Of a DNA stretch of 64,000 nt, positions 34,329 to 44,489 are shown one piece after another. The position numbers were made by a program, and so were the translations under genes. The notes beneath the pieces were generated by a model. That model was not told the DNA's origin. It saw only the letters and a program-made list of their open reading frames with translations, and did no database searches. The stretch covers positions 1 to 64,000 of the forward strand of contig CAYZMG010000014.1 in NCBI GenBank assembly GCA_964479465.1, given 5' to 3'. This DNA comes from CADCTB01 sp964479465. GTDB lineage: Bacteria; Actinomycetota; Acidimicrobiia; Acidimicrobiales; AC-14. The stretch's first letter is position 1; the number at the start of each line of letters is the position of its first letter.

Positions 34329-35264
34329 TCAGGAGCGGGGGATGGCGACCATGGAGTAGTGCGCCGGCTCGGGGCCCGAGGTACCGAACCGGGCGTTGAC
34401 CAAGTAGAAGCGGTGGCCGAAGCGGGTCATCGTCGTGGGGACGTCGAAGTTCTCCGATGTCAGCTCGTCGACGATCTCGCCCGAGGTGACGCGGCTGTCG
34501 AGCGCCACCACGGCGACCTTGTTGAACCGGTTCTGGACGACGTACAGCCGCCGGCCCTCCAGGTAGATGCCGTCGCCGTTGACCACGGTGGCGCCTCCGA
34601 GGTCGATGCGGGTGGTCTCCCCGGTGTCGGGATCGATGCTGTAGAGCGCTCCGGTGTTGGACTGGACGGCGACGAGCATCCGCCCGTTGCGGTCGGCGTC
34701 GATGCCGTTCAGGTTGTTGGTCCCGTCGATGTGCGCGTAGTCGCCGGACAGGGGAACGACTTGGCCTACGCCGAGGGACCCGTCGCGGGCGATGGGCACC
34801 TTGTACAGCACGGGCCGCCTGGACTCGGTGAACCAGGCCGCCTCCCGGGTGACGACCACATCGTTGACGAACGTCGTGCCCATCGGGCCGCTGGCGAAGT
34901 CGTAGGCCGCCAGCTCCTCGCCGTTCTCGTCGTAGACGAATACGTCTCCGGTGGCGCCGCCGGCCACCCAGAACCGACCGAAGCGGTCCTGCTCGATGCC
35001 CACGGCCGTCCGGCCTGCGGGAGCATCCACCGCCAGCGCCTGAGCGCCGGTGAGGACGTTCACGGCCATGATGTCGCCCGTCGCCCGGGAGCCCGAGTAG
35101 ACGATCGTTCCCGGGCCGGAGGCGATGCCCTCCGGCTGCCAGCCGTCCGGGAGGGCGATGACCTCCGGGAAGACCTCGGCCGACGCCGGCGCCGGCGGGG
35201 CCAGGATTGCGGCGCTCCCGATCAGGGCGGCGAGCAGGCGGGCGGCGCGGCGGGTGACGGGCAT
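34329..35264 (-). CDS. secreted SMP-30/gluconolactonase-like propeller
   Basis: 311 residues from ATG 35264, just after GGAGG. A Sec signal (RLLAALIGSAAILAPPAPASA) is followed by repeats of about 45 residues (GIEQDRFGRFWVAGG, NGIDADRNGRMLVAVQ) typical of six-bladed SMP-30/NHL propellers. Catalytic residues of gluconolactonase (Glu, Asn, Asp around the metal) cannot be assigned by eye; the NNLNGIDAD motif may be the Asn-Asp ligand pair. It stands alone next to the sugar importer. Confidence 0.75.
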   Translation of the reverse strand: MPVTRRAARLLAALIGSAAILAPPAPASAEVFPEVIALPDGWQPEGIASGPGTIVYSGSRATGDIMAVNVLTGAQALAVDAPAGRTAVGIEQDRFGRFWVAGGATGDVFVYDENGEELAAYDFASGPMGTTFVNDVVVTREAAWFTESRRPVLYKVPIARDGSLGVGQVVPLSGDYAHIDGTNNLNGIDADRNGRMLVAVQSNTGALYSIDPDTGETTRIDLGGATVVNGDGIYLEGRRLYVVQNRFNKVAVVALDSRVTSGEIVDELTSENFDVPTTMTRFGHRFYLVNARFGTSGPEPAHYSMVAIPRS

Positions 35265-35319
35265 CTGTGTTCCTCCAGTACGCCAGGAGTGCACGAGTGG
35301 TGCTACCTGTACTCTCGCG

Positions 35320-36501
35320 CTAGGTACTTGCGGTGTGCAGCACGTCTCTCGTGAGGTTGTCGCCGCTCGTCGGGTCGAAGAGGTGCATGCGGCCGGCGTC
35401 GAACCACAGCTCGGCGTCCGTGCCCTTCTCGATGCGACTGGCGGTGTCGAGGGAGACGATGAGCTGGGTGCGCAGCGATTCGCTGTCGAGCTCCCGGGCC
35501 AGGCTCTTCAGGCGCTCGGTGACTTCGGCCGACGCCTCGAACGGGATGTAGGCGTACAGCTCGTTGCCGAGCCACTCGGTGACGTCGACGTGGGCCGTGA
35601 ACGTGACGCCCCGTTCCCGCTGGCCGGCGTCGACCAGGGCGGCGTCCTCGAAGTGCTCCGGGCGGATCCCGGCGAGGAGGACCTTGCTTCCGCCGATCCG
35701 CTCGCGGACCTCCTTCGGGAGCGGGACGCGGGCGAAGGGTAGGCCCACGGCGTCGTCCTCCACCGTCGCCGGCAGGAAGTTCATCGGTGGCGACCCGATG
35801 AAGCCGGCCACGAAGAGGTTGACCGGCCGCTCGTACAGTTCCCGGGGCGACGCCACCTGTTGCAGGAGGCCCTTGCGCAGGACGGCCACCCGGTCGCCCA
35901 GGGTCATGGCCTCGGTCTGGTCGTGGGTGACGTAGACCGTGGTGATTCCGAGCCGGCGCTGCAGGCGGGATATCTCCGTGCGCATCTGGCCCCGCAGCTT
36001 GGCGTCGAGGTTGGACAGGGGCTCGTCGAAGAGGAACGCCTGGGCTTCCCGCACGATGGCCCGGCCCATCGCCACCCGCTGGCGCTGCCCACCGGAGAGC
36101 TGGCTCGGCTTGCGCTCGAGGTGCTCGGTCAGCTCGAGGGTCTTTGCCGCCTCCTCCACCTTGGTGCGGATGTCCTCGTCGCTGCGCTTCTGGAGGCGGA
36201 GGGGAAATGCGATGTTCTCGTACACGCTCAGGTGGGGGTACAGGGCGTAGTTCTGGAAGACCATGGCCAGGTTGCGCTCGCGGGGCGCCTTCTCGTTCAT
36301 ACGCTCGCCGCCGATCATCAGCTCGCCGGAGGTGATGTCCTCCAGGCCGGCGATCATGCGCAGGAGCGTCGACTTCCCGCAGCCGGATGGGCCGACGAGG
36401 ATCATCAGCTCGCCGTCCTCTATGTCGAGGCTGACGTCGTTGACGGCCTGGAACCCGTCGGCGTAGGTCTTGACGATGTTCTGGATGCTGATCGTTGCCA
36501 A
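35320..36501 (-). CDS. sugC: sugar ABC importer ATPase (SugC/MsmK type)
   Basis: 393 residues from TTG 36501, which lies two bases after the stop of the permease. Walker A GPSGCGKSTLLRMIAGL, signature SQLSGGQRQRVAMGRA and Walker B FLFDEPLSNLDAKLR are intact; the C-terminal 150 residues form the regulatory MalK/UgpC-type domain. The order solute-binding protein, permease, permease, ATPase equals LpqY-SugA-SugB-SugC of Mycobacterium, a trehalose recycling importer; that substrate is inferred. The ATPase could also serve other importers. Confidence 0.9.
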   Translation of the reverse strand: MATISIQNIVKTYADGFQAVNDVSLDIEDGELMILVGPSGCGKSTLLRMIAGLEDITSGELMIGGERMNEKAPRERNLAMVFQNYALYPHLSVYENIAFPLRLQKRSDEDIRTKVEEAAKTLELTEHLERKPSQLSGGQRQRVAMGRAIVREAQAFLFDEPLSNLDAKLRGQMRTEISRLQRRLGITTVYVTHDQTEAMTLGDRVAVLRKGLLQQVASPRELYERPVNLFVAGFIGSPPMNFLPATVEDDAVGLPFARVPLPKEVRERIGGSKVLLAGIRPEHFEDAALVDAGQRERGVTFTAHVDVTEWLGNELYAYIPFEASAEVTERLKSLARELDSESLRTQLIVSLDTASRIEKGTDAELWFDAGRMHLFDPTSGDNLTRDVLHTAST

Positions 36502-36503
36502 TG

Positions 36504-37340
36504 TCAGCCTTTCACTGCGCCGGCGGTGAGGCCGGCGACGATCCGCCGCTGGAACAGAAGGACGAGGATGACGACGGGGATGGTCACCACGACGGCGGCG
36601 GCGGAGATGGCGGCGGCCGGCCGCTGGAACTGCGACGCCCCGGTGAAGAAGGCGAGCGCGGCGGGCACCGGGCGGGCGGCGTCGGTGGAGGTCAGGGAGA
36701 TGCCGAACACGAAGTCGTTCCAGGCGAAGAAAAAGGCGAGGATGGCCGCGGTGAACACGCCCGGCGCCGCCAGGGGCACGATCACCTTCCGGAATGCCTG
36801 CCACGGCGTGGCCCCGTCGATCTGGGCCGCCTGCTCCATCTCCCAGGGGATCTCCCGGAAGAACGCCGACAGCGTCCAGATCGACAGCGGGAGGGTGAAC
36901 GACATGTACGGGATGATGAGCCCCAGCCAGGTGTCGTAGAGGCCGATCGACCGCCAGATGTCGAACAGCGGGCCCACGAGGGACACGGCCGGGAACATGG
37001 CGATGGCCAGGGCCAGCGACAGGATCAGCTTCTTGCCGGGGAATTCCAGGCGGGCGATGGCGTAGGCGGCGACGGTGGCGATCATCACCGACAGCACGGT
37101 GGCGATGAGGGAGATGAAGATCGAGTTGCGCAGCGCGCTGGTGAACAGCGGGGTGTTGAACACCGTGCGGTAGTTCTCGAGGGTGAACGTGTCCGGCAGG
37201 AACTTCTGGTTGTTGATCCCCGACTCCGGCTTGAACGACAACGAGAGAATCCAGAGGACGGGGAACAGCGTCCAGAGGATTACGAGGACCGGCCCGCCGT
37301 AGATGCCCAACCGGCCGCGGAGGCTGCGCTCGTTGCTCAC
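36504..37340 (-). CDS. sugB: sugar ABC importer permease (SugB type)
   Basis: 278 residues. Six hydrophobic segments; the cytoplasmic loop EQAAQIDGATPWQAFRKVIVPLAAPG is the EAA motif contacting the ATPase. The N-terminus (IYGGPVLVILWTLFPVLWILSLSFKP) is typical of MalG-type permeases. It overlaps the upstream permease by 4 bp and ends in GTG AAA GGC TGA just before the ATPase start. Confidence 0.92.
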   Translation of the reverse strand: MSNERSLRGRLGIYGGPVLVILWTLFPVLWILSLSFKPESGINNQKFLPDTFTLENYRTVFNTPLFTSALRNSIFISLIATVLSVMIATVAAYAIARLEFPGKKLILSLALAIAMFPAVSLVGPLFDIWRSIGLYDTWLGLIIPYMSFTLPLSIWTLSAFFREIPWEMEQAAQIDGATPWQAFRKVIVPLAAPGVFTAAILAFFFAWNDFVFGISLTSTDAARPVPAALAFFTGASQFQRPAAAISAAAVVVTIPVVILVLLFQRRIVAGLTAGAVKG

Positions 37341-38257
37341 TTGCCGCGCACCGAGCTCAGGTCCACCTTGAACCCCTTGATGAAGACGGCGGCGATGGCC
37401 ACCACGGACAGGAACAGCAGCACCGACACCGCCGAGCCGAGACCGAGGGCGGTCCTGCTGATCATCTGGCGGTAGGCGAGGAAGGACACCGTCTCGGTCT
37501 TCTGGGCGCCGGCCGTCATGATGAAGACGTTGTCGAACAGCCGGTAGGCGTCGAGGGTCCGGAAGAGGACGGCAACCATGATCGCCGCCTTCATGTTGGG
37601 CAGGGTCACCCTTGTCAGGCGCTGGCGCCAGGTCGCACCGTCGACCTTGGCCGCCTCCTGGAGCACCTCTGGGACCTGGGCCAGGCCGGCGAGCAGGAGA
37701 AGCGACATGAACGGCGTGGTCTTCCAGATCTCCGACAGGCAGATCACGGCGATGGACGACCAGCGTTCGCCGAACCAGGCGAAGTCACCGAGGCCGAGCC
37801 AGTTGTTGATGAAGCCGGAGTCGAGGGCGAAGGCGTACTTCCACGCGAAGGCGGAGACCACGGTGATGATGCCGTAGGGGATCAGGATCGACGTGCGCAC
37901 GACCTTGCGCCCGAAGATCACCCGGTGCATGACCATGGCAAAGGCGAAGCCGATGACCAGCTCCACGGCCACGGTGATGACCGTGATGATCACGGTGGTG
38001 AAGACGGTCTGCCACCACAGGGCGTCGGACAGGACCACGCCGTAGTTGCGCAGCCCGATGAACTCGCGGGCTGCCGGGTCGGTGAGCCGGTAGCTGAACA
38101 ACGAGAGCCACAGGGCGTTCATCATCGGGTAGGCCGTGACGGCCAGCATCACGATGACCGCCGGCGCGGTGAGCTTCCATCCGAGCCGCTTCTCGTTCCG
38201 GGTCCGGTCGGTGACCGGGACGCCGATGGCCGGCGCCGCCGTAGCGGTGTTGGTCAC
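37337..38257 (-). CDS. sugA: sugar ABC importer permease (SugA type)
   Basis: 306 residues. Six membrane helices and the EAA loop (QEAAKVDGATWRQRLTRVTLPNMK) are present; the N-terminal region corresponds to MalF-type permeases without a large external domain. It overlaps the solute-binding protein stop by 4 bp and the second permease start by 4 bp. With the downstream gene it forms the translocation pathway. Confidence 0.92.
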   Translation of the reverse strand: MTNTATAAPAIGVPVTDRTRNEKRLGWKLTAPAVIVMLAVTAYPMMNALWLSLFSYRLTDPAAREFIGLRNYGVVLSDALWWQTVFTTVIITVITVAVELVIGFAFAMVMHRVIFGRKVVRTSILIPYGIITVVSAFAWKYAFALDSGFINNWLGLGDFAWFGERWSSIAVICLSEIWKTTPFMSLLLLAGLAQVPEVLQEAAKVDGATWRQRLTRVTLPNMKAAIMVAVLFRTLDAYRLFDNVFIMTAGAQKTETVSFLAYRQMISRTALGLGSAVSVLLFLSVVAIAAVFIKGFKVDLSSVRGK

Positions 38258-39546
38258 AGGAGAACTTTGTCCTTCAGGACGTCGACGATGAGCTTGCCTG
38301 CGCGTGCCGGGGCGCGGTTGGGATCGACGGACGCCGGCGGGTGGAAGCTGCGCTGCATCGCAGTGCTGACGTCTGTGTAGTACGGCGTGCGCGGTCGGGG
38401 GGCGCCCTCGGCCAGGGACTGGCGGAGGTCGTCGGCCATGGGGAAGACGGTTCGCACCTCGGGGTTGTCGTAGACCGCAGCGCGGGCGCCGGGGTTCTTC
38501 GACTTGAGCATGTACTGGGTCTGGCTCTCCAGCGAGGTGATGCAGCGCACCGCCTCGAGCGCGTGGTCCTTGTGCTTACCGAAGGCGCCGATGCCCAGGT
38601 TGATGCCGCCCAGTGGCGGGCGGCTCGGGGTGCCGGCGTCGACCCGGGGGTAGCGACCCCAGCCGATGTCGTCGAGCACCGCCTTGTCGAGGGTGCCGGC
38701 GGCGACCGCCTCCTGGGCGGCCCCGTAGATGTAGGCCCAGTTCACCATGTACCCGCCCTGGGAGCCCTGGAAGGCAGCCCGCCCGGCCTCCTCGTCGGTG
38801 GTGGACAGTGCCGGGTTGGCGGCCCGGGACTGACCGAGTTGCTGGATGACCGCCGCCGCCTTGCGGCCGGCGTCGGAGTCGATCGCCGGCCTCACGTTCT
38901 TTCCCGCTTCGGGGTTCTCGAGGATTGTGCCGCCGGCGGAGGACACGAGAGCGCTGATGAGCACCATGTAGCCCTCGTACAGGTTGCCTTGGACCTCGAC
39001 GGTCTTGCCCGCAGCGGAGGCCACCTCGATGAGCCGGCTCCACGTCACGGGATCGCGGGCGGGGTCGATGCCGGCGGCCTGGGCCACCGACTTGCGGAAC
39101 CACAGCAGCTGGGTGTTGGCCCAGAACGGTGCGCCCATCAGCTCGCCGTCCCACGTGCCGGACTCGATGGGCCCGGACAGGGCGCCGTCGGTGAGCTCCT
39201 GGGCCTCGGCGTCGGTGAACGGGCGCAGGAAGCCGGCGGCGGCGAACTCGGGGATGAAGGGCGGGTCGAGGCTCATCAGGTCGATCGAGGAGTCCTTGGC
39301 CGCCAGCCGGCGGACGAGCTGCTCGCGCTGGGCCGTGGCGTCGTTGGGGAGGACCGACGTCTTGATCCGGTAGGCGCCGTTGGACGCCGCCGAGCACTTG
39401 GCCGCCAGCTCGGCCTGCCCGCCGTTGTCCGGGTTGATGTACCAGTTCAGGGAGGGCACGCCCGAACTGCCGCCGCCACAGGCGGCCATGACCGACGCGA
39501 TGAGGACGATGGCCAAAGCCTCCGTCCGTCTGCGCCCGTTGGACAC
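38254..39546 (-). CDS. lpqY: lipoprotein sugar-binding protein (LpqY type)
   Basis: 430 residues. The signal peptide ends in MAACGG, a lipobox, so it is anchored to the outer face of the membrane. The body follows the periplasmic binding fold of type-1 solute-binding proteins (LNWYINPDNGGQ, APFWANTQLLWFRKS). LpqY binds trehalose in Mycobacterium; the operon order here is the same. Upstream the region is short (about 50 bp to the DUF4032 gene on the same strand), so they may be one operon. Confidence 0.88.
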   Translation of the reverse strand: MSNGRRRTEALAIVLIASVMAACGGGSSGVPSLNWYINPDNGGQAELAAKCSAASNGAYRIKTSVLPNDATAQREQLVRRLAAKDSSIDLMSLDPPFIPEFAAAGFLRPFTDAEAQELTDGALSGPIESGTWDGELMGAPFWANTQLLWFRKSVAQAAGIDPARDPVTWSRLIEVASAAGKTVEVQGNLYEGYMVLISALVSSAGGTILENPEAGKNVRPAIDSDAGRKAAAVIQQLGQSRAANPALSTTDEEAGRAAFQGSQGGYMVNWAYIYGAAQEAVAAGTLDKAVLDDIGWGRYPRVDAGTPSRPPLGGINLGIGAFGKHKDHALEAVRCITSLESQTQYMLKSKNPGARAAVYDNPEVRTVFPMADDLRQSLAEGAPRPRTPYYTDVSTAMQRSFHPPASVDPNRAPARAGKLIVDVLKDKVLL

Positions 39547-39595
39547 GCCACCCCCTGTGGTCTGGTGAACAGGATGTTACCAATCGGGGCCAGCT

Positions 39596-40849
39596 CTACA
39601 CCTCGTCGTCGAAGATCACCCTTTCCTGCGGGCGGAAGCGCAGCACGGCGTCGATGTAGGAACGGATCGCGGTCTCGTTGTCGATCTCGTGGCCTGCGGC
39701 TTCGGACAGGAAGTAGCGGTGCTCGAGCAGCTCGTGGAACAGCTCGGCGGGCTCCCGCCGGCCCACCAGCTCCGGCGGGATCTCGGCCACGATCGGCTCG
39801 TACACCTCGGCGATCCACCGGGCGGCGACGACGGCCTGAGGCGGCGTTCGGCCTTCGACTCGGGCCAGGTAGGCGCCGAAGGCGGCGATGTCGTTCAGGA
39901 GCCGGCGGGCCTGGTTCTCCTGGACCATGAGGCCGGTCAGCCGGCGCAGCTCCCGGCTGTGGTGGCCCTCCTCGACAAGCGCCGGCGTGACCCGCAGGCG
40001 GTCGGCGCCGGCCTCCTGCTCGACGATGAGCTCGCCGACGTCGAAGCCCAGATCGTTGAGCCGGCGAATGCGGCCCTCGATCAGGTGTCGCTCGCCCATG
40101 TCGATGTCGAGGCTGGCGGTGAGCTCGTCCCACAGCAGCGTGTAGCGCTCCTCCAGCAGGTCGGCGAGCTCCAGCACGTCGACGTCGGGCGACAGCCGGC
40201 CGGCTGCCTCCAGGTCGAGCAGCCCGCCGGCCACGTTCTCCCGGGCCAGGTCGACGTCGGCGGAGCGCATGCCCTCGGGAAGCGGCCGGCGGTGCTCGGT
40301 GGTCTCGGCATCGACGAGGTACGCCATCAAGGCCCCGGCATCCCGCCGGAACAGCAGGTTGGCCAGCGAGCAGTCGCCCCAGAAGAACCCCTCCACATGG
40401 ACCCGGACGAGCAGGACCACGGCGGCGTCGACCAGCTTGCGCCCGAGCCCGTACCCGCCCTCGATGCCGAACAGGTAGCCGTAGGGGAGGGCGTAGTCGA
40501 GGTAGCGGGTGACGAGAACGGCGCCGAGGTCGGCGCCGGCCGGCGTGGTCCGACCGGTGACCAGCCCGACCGCTTCGACGACGGGGAGGTTCTCCTCGGC
40601 CAGCAGGCGGAGCATGGCGTACTCCCGCTCGGCGTCGGCCACGGTGGTCTCCTTCAGGGCATAGACGCGGTCGCCGTCGCTCACGAAGCGAACGATGTGG
40701 CGGCTCATGCCCTTGGCCATGCGGACGAGGCGAGGGTGCTGCCAGTCCTCCAGCGGGGTCGACCACGGCAGGTCGAGGAGGTCTGGCGGCTCCTTGCGGG
40801 GAATGAACTGAAGCCGGACCGCCACCGCGACCACCATAGAGTGGCCCAT
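39596..40849 (-). CDS. DUF4032 protein, kinase-like fold
   Basis: 417 residues from ATG 40849 (an in-frame ATG at 40837 is possible). It contains GFFWGDCSLANLLF, matching the catalytic loop of small-molecule and RIO-type kinases (GD-x4-N), and LVDAETTEH, in the place of the DFG acidic motif. Beside these is a Lys in YALKETTVADAEREYAML. DUF4032 is of unknown function in actinobacteria. It lies 49 bp upstream of the LpqY gene on the same strand and 9 bp from divergent msrA. Confidence 0.7.
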   Translation of the reverse strand: MGHSMVVAVAVRLQFIPRKEPPDLLDLPWSTPLEDWQHPRLVRMAKGMSRHIVRFVSDGDRVYALKETTVADAEREYAMLRLLAEENLPVVEAVGLVTGRTTPAGADLGAVLVTRYLDYALPYGYLFGIEGGYGLGRKLVDAAVVLLVRVHVEGFFWGDCSLANLLFRRDAGALMAYLVDAETTEHRRPLPEGMRSADVDLARENVAGGLLDLEAAGRLSPDVDVLELADLLEERYTLLWDELTASLDIDMGERHLIEGRIRRLNDLGFDVGELIVEQEAGADRLRVTPALVEEGHHSRELRRLTGLMVQENQARRLLNDIAAFGAYLARVEGRTPPQAVVAARWIAEVYEPIVAEIPPELVGRREPAELFHELLEHRYFLSEAAGHEIDNETAIRSYIDAVLRFRPQERVIFDDEV

Positions 40850-40858
40850 ACTTGACCC

Positions 40859-41508
<650 letters not shown>

Positions 41509-41512
<4 letters not shown>

Positions 41513-42549
41513 GGCCGCGGGCCGGGGCGCTGGCGCTCGCTCTCTCCCTGCTGGTCGCAGGCTGCTCGGACACCGCCGACCCGCCGGCGGCGCCGCCGAC
41601 GACGGGCGGCGCCGGCGCTGGGGGCACGGAGCCGGCGGCCGGCCCCGTGGAGCTCCAGGTCACCGAGGTGGCCCGGGGGCTGCAGGTCCCCTGGTCGCTG
41701 GCGTGGGACCCGGCCGGCGCCCTGTGGTTCACCGAGCGGACCGGACGCCTCACCAAGCTCAACGGGCCTTCTCGGGACATTGCCGGGGTGTCGCCGGTCG
41801 GCGAGGGCGGGCTCATGGGCCTCGAGATCGACGGGCAGGGTCGGATGTTCCTCATGTACACCGCGGCCCAGGACAACCGGATCGTGCGCCTGGAGACGGA
41901 CGGGTCCCAGAAGGTCCTCGTCTCCGGCATCATCCGGGCCTCGGTCCATGACGGCGGCCGCCTGCGGTTCGGCCCCGACGGCACGCTGTACGCGTCCACC
42001 GGCGACGCCGGCCAGACGGCGCTGGCCCCCAATCCGTCGTCGCTGAGCGGCAAGGTGCTCAAGGTCGACCCCGACAACGGCGGGGCCAGCGTCTTCAGCC
42101 GGGGCCATCGCAACCCGCAGGGGCTGTGCTTCGAGCCCGGCGGCCGGTTCCTGTCGACCGAGCACGGCCCCTCGGGCAACGACGAGGTCAACGTGCTCAC
42201 CGAGGGCTTCGACGGCGGCTGGCCGGGTACCTCCGGCAACGGCATCCGCAACTACTCGCCCTCGGTGGCGCCGGCGGGCTGCGCCGTCTACAACGCCGAC
42301 CTCATCCCGCAGTGGAAAGGCTCGATGCTCTTCGGCACGCTGCGGGGCGAAGGGCTGCGGCGCCTCACCTTTGCCACCGACGGCTCGGTCGCCGGCGAAG
42401 AGGTCCTGTACGAGGGGGAGTACGGGCGCATCCGCGACGTGGCCGTCGGCCCTGACGGCGCCGTCTACTTCACCACCTCCAACCAGGACGGCAGGGGCAG
42501 GGCGCGGGCCGGCGACGACCGGATCATGAGGATCGGCCCGGCTCAATAG
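41509..42549 (+). CDS. lipoprotein PQQ-type sugar dehydrogenase-like
   Basis: 346 residues from TTG 41509, which overlaps the msrA stop (TTGA). The signal SLLVAGCSD is a lipobox. The propeller contains WSLAWDPAGALWFTERTGRL, HDGGRLRFGPDGTLYAS and GHRNPQGLCFEPGG, which are hallmarks of the soluble-glucose-dehydrogenase (GSDH) family; the His in SVHDGG corresponds to the catalytic base near residue 150. Cofactor PQQ and substrate are not certain. It is probably translated together with msrA. Confidence 0.8.
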
Positions 42550-42631
42550 CAGATCCGACCGGGCAAGGCGCGGATTCTGTCGATTAGCCTGTGGAAATCC
42601 CGGTGCCTCTTGAGAGCGCCGACGCGACCAG

Positions 42632-44386
42632 ATGGCGACCGACCTTCGAAAGATTCCGGGTGTGGGCCCCAAGGGGCGGAGGCGGGTGGGGCCGCGCCAC
42701 CGGGACACCTGGACGTTCGGCGAGGCGGCCCCCAAACCACTCGACGCTCTGTGGTCGGCGCCCCGCCGGCGCCGGTCGCAGATGGGCCGCCGACGCCGGG
42801 TCTCCGCCCTCACCGCGGCCATAGCCGTCGGGTACGGGGCCGCCGCCGTCTACGGGTTGAGCGCCGTCCGCAACTTCACGCGGGTCGACGTGGCGGTGGA
42901 CGGGTTGGTCGCGGGGTCGGTCCTCACGTCCGCCTCGCTGGCCGAGCGGGCCGTGGTGTTCGCAGTCAAGCCGTCGAAGCAGATCCACCGCAGCGCCCTC
43001 GAGCTCAACGGTGTCAAACTGGCCCACCAGGCGTTCTCGATCACCCAGGCCAGCGTCGTGTGGCAGCCGGGCGTGCTCCCCGAGGGCAGTCACCAGATCG
43101 TCCTGTCCGTACCCCGTCCCGGGATGGGCGCGGCGCGCTTCCAGCGCAGTTTCACTGTCGACGACACCCCGCCGGCCATCGGCGTCCCGCCCTTACTCGA
43201 GGCCACCGGCGTGTGCGAGGCGGTGACCGTTCGCGGCAAGGTGGAGCCGTCGTCGGTGGTCACCCTCAACGGTGCCCCATTAGCCCACAGCGGCGGTGCC
43301 TTCACCCTGAACTATGACCGCCCACCGGCGGCGCCCCTGCACCTGACCGCCACCGACGTCGCCGGCAACACCTCGGCGCTGGAGGTCATCGCTCCCGTGC
43401 GCTACCCGGGTGGCCAGGGCGTCCACGTCACCGCTGCGGCCTGGGGCTATGAGCCTCTCCGCCGCCACATTCTGGCCATGGTCGACGCTGGACTCATCTC
43501 CGCCGTGCAGTTGGACCTGAAGGACGAGGGCGGCGTCGTGGGCTTCGACTCCCGCCACCCACTGGCCAACCAGATCGGCGCCGTCATCCCCGAGTACAAG
43601 CTGCGGGAGACGGTGGCCGACCTGAAGCGCCGAGGTGTGCGCGTCATCGGCCGGGTGGTGGCCTTCCGCGACGCGCCGCTGGCCACCTGGGCGTGGAACA
43701 ACGGCCGCCGGGACTGGGTGGTCCAGACGCCGGGCGGCAGGATGCTCGAGACCTACGGCGGCTTCACCAACCCCGCCCATGCCGAGGTGCACCGCTACAA
43801 CCTCGAGATCGCCCTCGAGGCGGCCGATGCCGGCGTCGACGACATCATGTGGGACTACGTCCGCCGGCCCGAGGGCGATCCGTCGACCATGGTCATCCCG
43901 GGCATCCCGGCCGTCGTTGACTCCTCGTCGACGGGCGTTGTCAACTTCCTGGCCACGTCCCGAGCCGCTCTCCGGGAGAAGTGCGTCTACCAGGGCGCGG
44001 CGGTGTTCGGCATCGCCGCCGACCGCCCCGACGCGGTCGGCCAGGACATCCCCCGCATGGCCCGCCACGTGGAGTACCTGGCCCCGATGCTCTACCCCTC
44101 GCACTGGGTGCCGGGCGAGTACGGGGTGACCAACCCCAACAAGCAGCCCTACGACATCATCAAGGCCACCCTGGCCGACTTCCAGGCCAAGACCGCGGGC
44201 ACCGGAGTGGCGCTGGTGCCCTGGCTCCAGGACTTCAGCATGGGCCACCCGTACGGGCCGGTCGAGGTACGGGCCCAGATAGACGCCGCCGCCAGCCTTG
44301 GGGTGCCCGACTGGCTGCTGTGGAACGCCGGCGCCACGTACACAATCGGGGCCCTTGACCGCAGTCGGGTCTCCTTGCGCCAGTAG
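42632..44386 (+). CDS. DUF4015 putative glycoside hydrolase
   Basis: 584 residues from ATG 42632. The first 70 residues are basic and end in a hydrophobic segment (SALTAAIAVGYGAAAVYGL), a membrane anchor. Residues about 90-270 are beta-sandwich-like. The C-terminal part (GVHVTAAAWGYEPLRRHILAMV to the end) is the DUF4015 barrel, with DIMWDYVRRPEGD (Asp at the end of strand 4, a typical general acid/base) and YLAPMLYPSHW. Members are presumed glycoside hydrolases of the GHL10/GH13-like group. No sugar target is known. Confidence 0.8.
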   Translation: MATDLRKIPGVGPKGRRRVGPRHRDTWTFGEAAPKPLDALWSAPRRRRSQMGRRRRVSALTAAIAVGYGAAAVYGLSAVRNFTRVDVAVDGLVAGSVLTSASLAERAVVFAVKPSKQIHRSALELNGVKLAHQAFSITQASVVWQPGVLPEGSHQIVLSVPRPGMGAARFQRSFTVDDTPPAIGVPPLLEATGVCEAVTVRGKVEPSSVVTLNGAPLAHSGGAFTLNYDRPPAAPLHLTATDVAGNTSALEVIAPVRYPGGQGVHVTAAAWGYEPLRRHILAMVDAGLISAVQLDLKDEGGVVGFDSRHPLANQIGAVIPEYKLRETVADLKRRGVRVIGRVVAFRDAPLATWAWNNGRRDWVVQTPGGRMLETYGGFTNPAHAEVHRYNLEIALEAADAGVDDIMWDYVRRPEGDPSTMVIPGIPAVVDSSSTGVVNFLATSRAALREKCVYQGAAVFGIAADRPDAVGQDIPRMARHVEYLAPMLYPSHWVPGEYGVTNPNKQPYDIIKATLADFQAKTAGTGVALVPWLQDFSMGHPYGPVEVRAQIDAAASLGVPDWLLWNAGATYTIGALDRSRVSLRQ

Positions 44387-44418
44387 CGCGAAGGAACTAC
44401 CGGCAATAGGTCAAATGA

Positions 44419-44447
44419 CTCAAGTTCCCGGCCGGTCGTGCCGATAA
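44419..44447 (+). promoter_or_regulatory. FliA/WhiG-type (sigma-28) promoter candidate
   Basis: CTCA at 44419-44422, 17 bases, then GCCGATAA at 44440-44447. GCCGATAA is the exact -10 of FliA/WhiG-class sigma factors, and CTCA-N15-17-GCCGA is the form described for actinobacterial FliA. The start of the next gene lies 43 bp downstream. No flagellar gene is in the window. Confidence 0.55.
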
Positions 44448-44463
44448 CCGCGACGGGGCGAAT

Positions 44464-44478
44464 GTCACTGAGAGTGAC
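44464..44478 (+). promoter_or_regulatory. hairpin before ribosome site
   Basis: GTCACT and AGTGAC form a perfect 6-bp stem with loop GAG, immediately before GGAGGG. It lies in the probable 5' leader of the membrane-protein gene and may affect translation. Confidence 0.4.
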
Positions 44479-44489
44479 GGAGGGTCACC

